DNA of 19,687 nt from CAYQPF01 sp964419225 (GTDB lineage Bacteria; Cloacimonadota; Cloacimonadia; Cloacimonadales; CAYQPF01): the NCBI GenBank assembly GCA_964419225.1, contig CAYQPF010000094.1:1-19687 (forward strand). Reading direction: 5' to 3'. The notes beneath the pieces were generated by a model. It had not been told where the DNA came from and made no database searches. It saw only the letters and a program-made list of their open reading frames with translations. Both the position numbers and the translations under genes were made by a program. Position 1 is the first letter of the stretch; each line of letters begins with the position of its first letter. This document shows positions 15,963-19,687 of this stretch, one piece after another.

Positions 15963-16751
15963 CTAACACCTAAACCTGCTCATCGTCGCTTCCACATACT
16001 CAGAAGTGATCTTAAATCCCAGTTTTTTGTACATACTTATTGCCGGAATATTCTCTCGGGACACATTCAATCCTATGATAGCAACTTTTTCGAACAATTT
16101 ACTGATCAGCTTACCCATACACAGCTTAGAATATCCTTTACTCCGATAATCAGGATGGGTTGTTACACTGCCAATCGCTGCAACCTCATACATCTCTGAA
16201 AAGACATGGATCCCTGCAATACTGACTAGTTTGTCTTCCTGTATGATCCCGTAGAAGGGGTGTATTTCCAACATATGGGAATCAAACCAGTTCTCCGGAT
16301 ATGCTTCTTCATACAAGGTATTTATTATTCCCAGATCTTTAACAGATAACTCTCTGACAAAATTAGCAGCATTGATGGGAGCAATATAACTATCTTTAGT
16401 CAAAGTCATTTTTAAGTGTTGCGATGAATGATCCGTCTGAAAATATTCACTATAAATTTCAGGATAACTTGGGTTCAAATGAGCATAGAATTTTCCCGGT
16501 AAAAGTTTAGCTAACAATTCAAATTCAGCTTTAGTAAGTGAATTACTTAAGTGGATCACAGTAGGAATGTCAAAAGCTTTATACACTAAAATCATATCCT
16601 TGATCCGGTCTTGAGAATAGATAGCCAGCCATTCTGTATCATCCCAGTACATATCATCCAGATCGCCTAATAAATAAATGTACAAAGGTGCATTTTGTTT
16701 AAGAAATTCTGCAATATCTTGTTTGTTTGTGATTTTTAATACGTCTGTCAT
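15963..16751 (-). CDS. GNAT-family N-acetyltransferase
   Basis: A 262-residue cytoplasmic protein. I use the ATG at 16751 (MTDVLKITN); an upstream TTG at 16799 would add 16 hydrophobic residues and overlap a hairpin, so it is unlikely. The N-terminal half (1-140) is an accessory region seen in some two-part GNAT proteins (LYIYLLGDLDDMYWDD). The C-terminal half is the acetyl-CoA fold: a beta-strand pair (FYGIIQEDKLVSIAGIHVF), motif A at about 197-215 (TTHPDYRSKGYSKLCMGKL, a R-x-K-G-Y-S form of the pyrophosphate loop) and motif B LNVSRENIPAISMYKKLGF. It would transfer an acetyl group to an amine substrate that cannot be read from sequence. No strong ribosome binding site is seen before the ATG. 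The stop codon falls in a CTAACACCTAAACC tract next to repeat copy A. It may be read through weakly from the upstream glmS operon. Confidence 0.82.
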   Translation of the reverse strand: MTDVLKITNKQDIAEFLKQNAPLYIYLLGDLDDMYWDDTEWLAIYSQDRIKDMILVYKAFDIPTVIHLSNSLTKAEFELLAKLLPGKFYAHLNPSYPEIYSEYFQTDHSSQHLKMTLTKDSYIAPINAANFVRELSVKDLGIINTLYEEAYPENWFDSHMLEIHPFYGIIQEDKLVSIAGIHVFSEMYEVAAIGSVTTHPDYRSKGYSKLCMGKLISKLFEKVAIIGLNVSRENIPAISMYKKLGFKITSEYVEATMSRFRC

Positions 16752-16791
16752 AAATAAAAGTCCCAGGTTAAGGTTTATAAGTGTAATGAAT

Positions 16792-16829
16792 AAACCCAAC
16801 CAATACCCTAAAAGAGATTAGTTGGGTTT
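16792..16829 (-). terminator. Hairpin after the outer-membrane protein gene
   Basis: AAACCCAAC (16792-16800) pairs perfectly with GTTGGGTTT (16821-16829), extendable by two A-T pairs past one mismatch. On the minus strand the stem is followed by ATTCATTAC, a short weakly T-rich stretch. Its place, 12 nt after the stop at 16842, fits a terminator for the glmS-OMP unit, possibly leaky. Confidence 0.55.
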
Positions 16830-16841
16830 GATTTAAATGAA

Positions 16842-17483
16842 TTAGTTTATTCTGAATTCAATACCGGCTCTTAAACCGATACCGGACATATCAATTTCTT
16901 CCCAGGTAATGCCTGTGTCTGTCTTCTTCTTGTCACGGGTCATAGCCCCACCATTATATATGATTTCCCCGAATAATTTAGATCTGGATCCCAGTTTATA
17001 ACTAAGCCCAGTGCTGATATTCCAGTTAAAACCATTATAAAATTTCACAGCATCTATTCCGTCGTATGTAGAATCACTGGCTACATAAACATCTTCCCAA
17101 AGAAATCCCCAGCCTGCTCCGGCACCAATATATGGTTTGAGAGGCACTTCTGTTAAATTGATCCTTAAATTGATCATTGCGGGGAAATAGTAAATATTAA
17201 TATCTGTTGTCTGTTTTACCTGGGTTACCTGGTTTCCTGCATCACTTACAGAATAGGAAATTTCTCTTTTCTCAGAATAATTCTTTTTATAGAAATCTAA
17301 AGAGGTGCCAAGTTCAACAGTCTCATCAAATGGTCGGTTAATCGAAAAACCTGAAATCAACCCGAACTTCGAATCTGCCGGACTCAAAAAGCCCATTCTT
17401 AATCGCATATTGTCATAATTTTTGGCTGACAATGCACCACATAATAGAAACAATCCTAAAACACTAATTAAATATTTTTTCAT
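16842..17483 (-). CDS. Outer-membrane beta-barrel protein (porin-like family, small)
   Basis: A 213-residue exported protein. The start is the ATG at 17483, with AGGAGG (17493-17488) 4 nt upstream; an in-frame ATG at 17501 would start inside glmS and bury the signal peptide. Signal peptide at about 1-20 (MKKYLISVLGLFLLCGALSA). The rest alternates hydrophobic and polar residues as in beta strands (SKFGLISGFSINRP, TVELGTSLDFY, DINIYYFPAMINLRINL, PYIGAGAGWGFLWED, FNWNISTGLSYKLG, KLFGEIIYNGG). It closes with GIGLRAGIEFRIN, similar to barrel C-terminal strands. The size suggests an 8-stranded barrel of the OmpX/OmpW or 'porin family' kind. No ligand motif is seen. It lies 10 nt after glmS and is probably cotranscribed. 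Confidence 0.78.
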   Translation of the reverse strand: MKKYLISVLGLFLLCGALSAKNYDNMRLRMGFLSPADSKFGLISGFSINRPFDETVELGTSLDFYKKNYSEKREISYSVSDAGNQVTQVKQTTDINIYYFPAMINLRINLTEVPLKPYIGAGAGWGFLWEDVYVASDSTYDGIDAVKFYNGFNWNISTGLSYKLGSRSKLFGEIIYNGGAMTRDKKKTDTGITWEEIDMSGIGLRAGIEFRIN

Positions 17484-17493
17484 TTTTCCTCCT

Positions 17494-19332
17494 TTATTCA
17501 ACTGTAACGCTTTTAGCTAAATTTCTTGGTTGATCCATATCAAAACCCTTCAAATCTGCAACATGATAAGCCAATAACTGCATGGGTATCACGGACAGTA
17601 AAGGTGAGAATAAGGCTATTGTTTCGGGGATATAGATCACTTTGTCAGTTACTGATGCTATATTTGTGTCCCCTTCAGTAGCAATTGCGATAATCCTGCC
17701 CTTTCTGGCTTTCACTTCCAATAAATTGGATATGATCTTATCATAAATAATATCTTTAACAGCGATGGCAATAACAGGCATGTTCTCATCAATCAGAGCT
17801 ATCGGACCATGTTTCATTTCGGCTGCCGGATAACCTTCGGCATGTATATAGGAAATTTCTTTTAACTTAAGTGCTCCTTCCAGAGCAACAGGGAACTCCT
17901 GTCCACGTCCCAGATAAAGTGCATTTGTGGCATTCATTATACTCTTGGCAACTTCTCTGATATTATCATTCTGAGCCAGAATTTGTTCTATTTTTCCCGG
18001 GATCCTCTTCAATTCTTCGATATACATCATGCCGTCAGTAGGGGAGATATGTCTCATCCGGCCTAACAAAATAGCCAGGAGTGAGAGGATCGTAACTTGC
18101 GAAGTAAATGCTTTTGTTGAAGCCACACCTATTTCTGCACCAGCATAGATATATACTCCGCCGTCTGATTCGCGTGCTATCGTACTGCCGACAGAATTTG
18201 TGATGCCCAGAACCTTGGCTCCTTTGGCCTTTGCTTCTCGCATGGCTGCCAGTGTGTCTGCTGTCTCACCGGACTGACTGATCACAAATACTAAAGTATT
18301 CTTTTCAACGATAGGATTTCTATAACGGTATTCACTGGCATATTCAACTTCCACAGGTACTCTGGCGATACTCTCGATCATATATTTACCAATCAAAGCC
18401 GCATGCCAGGATGTTCCGCAAGCCAACATATGAATCTTTTTGACTTTCTGCAATTCATCGTTCGTACAACCCAAACCACCAAGTCTTGTCGTGTATAGCT
18501 GCTCAACCAGTCTTCCTCTGAAAGCATTATAAACTGATGTCGGTTGTTCAAAGATCTCCTTCAACATGAAATGCTTGTAATCACCTTTGGATATTGATGA
18601 AATATCCCAATCTACTTCAGAGATAACTGCTTCCACTATTTCTTTATCCAAAGTTGTGATCTCAAAGGAGTCATAATTGATATCTACTATTTCATTGTCC
18701 TGTAAGTAAATGACTTTCTTAGTATGAATGATGATCGCACTCACATCAGATGCCACGAAAAATTCATCATTGCCTATTCCTAAAACCAAAGGACTACCAC
18801 GACGGGCTGCAATCATCTGGTTTGGGAACTTGGATGAAATAACGGCAATACCAAATGTTCCTTCAACCTGCAACAAAGCCTTTCTGACAGCATGCAGTAA
18901 GTCCTTTTCCTTCTTGAGAAATCTGTCTATTAAGTGTGCCAAAACTTCTGTATCGGTCTGAGTTTCAAAAACATATCCTTCACTCTCTAATTTCTCTTTC
19001 AACACTTTAAAATTCTCAATGATCCCATTGTGTACAACTGCCAGATCTTTACTCATATTAGTATGCGGATGAGCATTCACTTCTGTCGGTTCACCATGTG
19101 TGGCCCATCTTGTATGACATATCCCCAGAGTTCCTTCAACTTGGGAAGGCTCTGGTAAACTTCTTTCCAATTCTATTATTTTCCCAGCCTTCTTAAAGAC
19201 TTTCAATTCACCTTTTTTATTGATCAATGCAGTGCCTGAGCTATCATAACCTCTGTACTCAAGCCTCTTTAGTCCCTCAATTATTATTGGTAACGCATTC
19301 CTTTTCCCTATATAGCCCACGATTCCACACAT
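17494..19332 (-). CDS. glmS: Glutamine--fructose-6-phosphate aminotransferase (isomerizing)
   Basis: A 612-residue cytoplasmic enzyme that makes glucosamine-6-phosphate from fructose-6-phosphate and glutamine, the first step to UDP-GlcNAc for peptidoglycan and lipopolysaccharide. The start is certain: MCGIVGYIG with Cys2 becoming the N-terminal nucleophile, preceded by GAGGAGA (19344-19338), 5 nt away. Glutaminase motifs: EYRGYDSSG (25-33), CHTRWATHG (72-80), VVHNGIIENF. The two SIS sugar-isomerase domains carry CGTSWHA (305-311), SQSGET (352-357), STKAFTSQ and LKLKEISYIHAEGYPAAEMK. The C-terminus DQPRNLAKSVTVE has the conserved Lys607 and final VTVE. Length matches the usual 600-612. No glmS ribozyme-like structure is evident in the short 5' region. 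It leads a unit with the outer-membrane protein downstream. Confidence 0.98.
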   Translation of the reverse strand: MCGIVGYIGKRNALPIIIEGLKRLEYRGYDSSGTALINKKGELKVFKKAGKIIELERSLPEPSQVEGTLGICHTRWATHGEPTEVNAHPHTNMSKDLAVVHNGIIENFKVLKEKLESEGYVFETQTDTEVLAHLIDRFLKKEKDLLHAVRKALLQVEGTFGIAVISSKFPNQMIAARRGSPLVLGIGNDEFFVASDVSAIIIHTKKVIYLQDNEIVDINYDSFEITTLDKEIVEAVISEVDWDISSISKGDYKHFMLKEIFEQPTSVYNAFRGRLVEQLYTTRLGGLGCTNDELQKVKKIHMLACGTSWHAALIGKYMIESIARVPVEVEYASEYRYRNPIVEKNTLVFVISQSGETADTLAAMREAKAKGAKVLGITNSVGSTIARESDGGVYIYAGAEIGVASTKAFTSQVTILSLLAILLGRMRHISPTDGMMYIEELKRIPGKIEQILAQNDNIREVAKSIMNATNALYLGRGQEFPVALEGALKLKEISYIHAEGYPAAEMKHGPIALIDENMPVIAIAVKDIIYDKIISNLLEVKARKGRIIAIATEGDTNIASVTDKVIYIPETIALFSPLLSVIPMQLLAYHVADLKGFDMDQPRNLAKSVTVE

Positions 19333-19367
19333 CTTTATCTCCTCGCTATAGTCCCTTAATTATCTTG

Positions 19368-19401
19368 ATTATAATTTATCTATCCAACGCTTTTAAGTCA
19401 A
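19368..19401 (-). promoter_or_regulatory. Probable glmS promoter
   Basis: On the minus strand TTGACT (19401-19396) is followed after 17 nt by TAAATT (19378-19373), which overlaps TATAAT at 19373-19368. The -35 and spacing are good and the -10 is imperfect. The predicted 5' leader is about 30 nt, too short for a riboswitch. Confidence 0.4.
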
Positions 19402-19442
19402 GTGTATTTTCCAGTTCAACTCTCAGTTTTCAACTAGTACTC

Positions 19443-19593
19443 AACCCTATCCTAAATCCTTTCCCTTAAAAAGGGCAAGGACTTACCAAAAAAGCTTTGC
19501 TTTTAGTCTGCACAATATTCCCTCAGCAGATTACATCACCTGCTTTCACTCCCTTCCCTTATTCAAAGGGAAGGGTCGGGGATGGGTTGTCGA
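19443..19593 (+). repeat. 151-bp inverted-repeat (MITE-like) element, copy B
   Basis: Same orientation and length as copy A (15784-15934). Left end AACCCTATCC, right end GGATGGGTTGTCGA, internal stem CCCTTCCCTT/AAGGGAAGGG. It is preceded by AACTCTC/CAACT-type sequence at 19418-19442 that recurs before copy C, so the duplicated unit is about 177 bp. It lies upstream of glmS, beyond the predicted promoter. Confidence 0.92.
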
Positions 19594-19619
19594 TAACTCT
19601 CAACTATCAACTAGTACCC

Positions 19620-19687
19620 AACCCTATCCTAGATCCTTTCCCTTAAAAAGGGCAAGGACTTACCAAAAAAGCTTTGCTTTTAGTCTG
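19620..19687 (+). repeat. 151-bp inverted-repeat element, copy C, cut by the window edge
   Basis: The first 68 bp of the same element begin 177 bp after copy B. They are nearly identical to copy B (CCTAGATCC instead of CCTAAATCC). The intervening AACTCTCAACTATCAACTAG matches the flank of copy B, showing a tandem duplication of element plus flank. Confidence 0.92.

Noticed and set aside
16752..16799. Longer acetyltransferase start at a TTG (16799) giving a hydrophobic N-terminus
   Set aside because: It has no ribosome binding site and overlaps the hairpin arm at 16792-16800; the ATG at 16751 starts a normal GNAT N-terminus.
19333..19440. glmS ribozyme or other riboswitch upstream of glmS
   Set aside because: The leader is only about 30 nt from the predicted promoter and shows no pseudoknot-like conserved core.
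19227..19469. Plus-strand frame of 80 codons overlapping the start of glmS and repeat copy B
   Set aside because: It is antisense to the certain glmS N-terminus and runs into the repeat; composition is not protein-like.

Overview
The window comes from an AT-rich, Gram-negative-type, probably anaerobic bacterium. Two large secreted enzymes end in an 'AYPNPF / NYPNPF' FlgD-like C-terminal domain of the kind used as an outer-membrane or extracellular sorting tag. There is also an outer-membrane beta-barrel protein, an Fe-S protein of the epoxyqueuosine-reductase type and a secreted beta-propeller protein. Taken together, and with the repeat-rich spacers, this resembles Candidatus Cloacimonadota or a related FCB-group lineage. 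That assignment is an inference from protein style; there is no rRNA or other phylogenetic marker here to settle it.

Layout: (1) Positions 1-2239, minus: a secreted NHL-propeller / FN3-like / TPR protein running off the left edge. (2) 2530-3453, plus: a QueG-like double [4Fe-4S] protein, divergent from gene 1 across a spacer that holds an 18-bp palindrome. (3) 3684-6383, plus: a secreted metallophosphoesterase with OB-fold-like, cohesin-like and C-terminal sorting domains. (4) 6494-8881, minus: a polar amino acid ABC transporter operon (lipoprotein binding protein, permease, ATPase) with a perfect 13-bp stem-loop between the first two genes. (5) 8882-9650: a spacer of about 770 bp made almost entirely of repeats. 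(6) 9651-10127, plus: a small two-helix membrane protein of unknown function. (7) 10321-13090, plus: a NatA-type ATPase and a NatB-type permease fused to a CPBP (CAAX-like) intramembrane protease. (8) 13187-15670, plus: a secreted M14 zinc carboxypeptidase with the same sorting tag. (9) 15963-16751, minus: a GNAT acetyltransferase. (10) 16842-19332, minus: glmS followed 10 bp later by an outer-membrane beta-barrel protein. (11) 19443-19687: two tandem copies of a 151-bp inverted-repeat element, the second cut by the window edge.

The genes do not form one pathway. The themes are extracellular polymer or peptide processing (phosphoesterase, carboxypeptidase), amino acid uptake, export and membrane proteolysis (NatAB-CPBP), and envelope precursor synthesis (GlmS). 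Both ABC operons use an 11-nt overlapping stop/start junction, which suggests translational coupling.

The most distinctive non-coding property is the spacers. Several families of degenerate short tandem repeats (7-9 bp units) and hairpin-forming inverted-repeat elements recur across the window and fill most gaps between genes. One family extends into the 3' end of the natB-like gene. I see no tRNA, rRNA, CRISPR array, transposase or prophage gene. No clearly new biological system is evident; the best leads are the modular repeat families and the permease-protease fusion.
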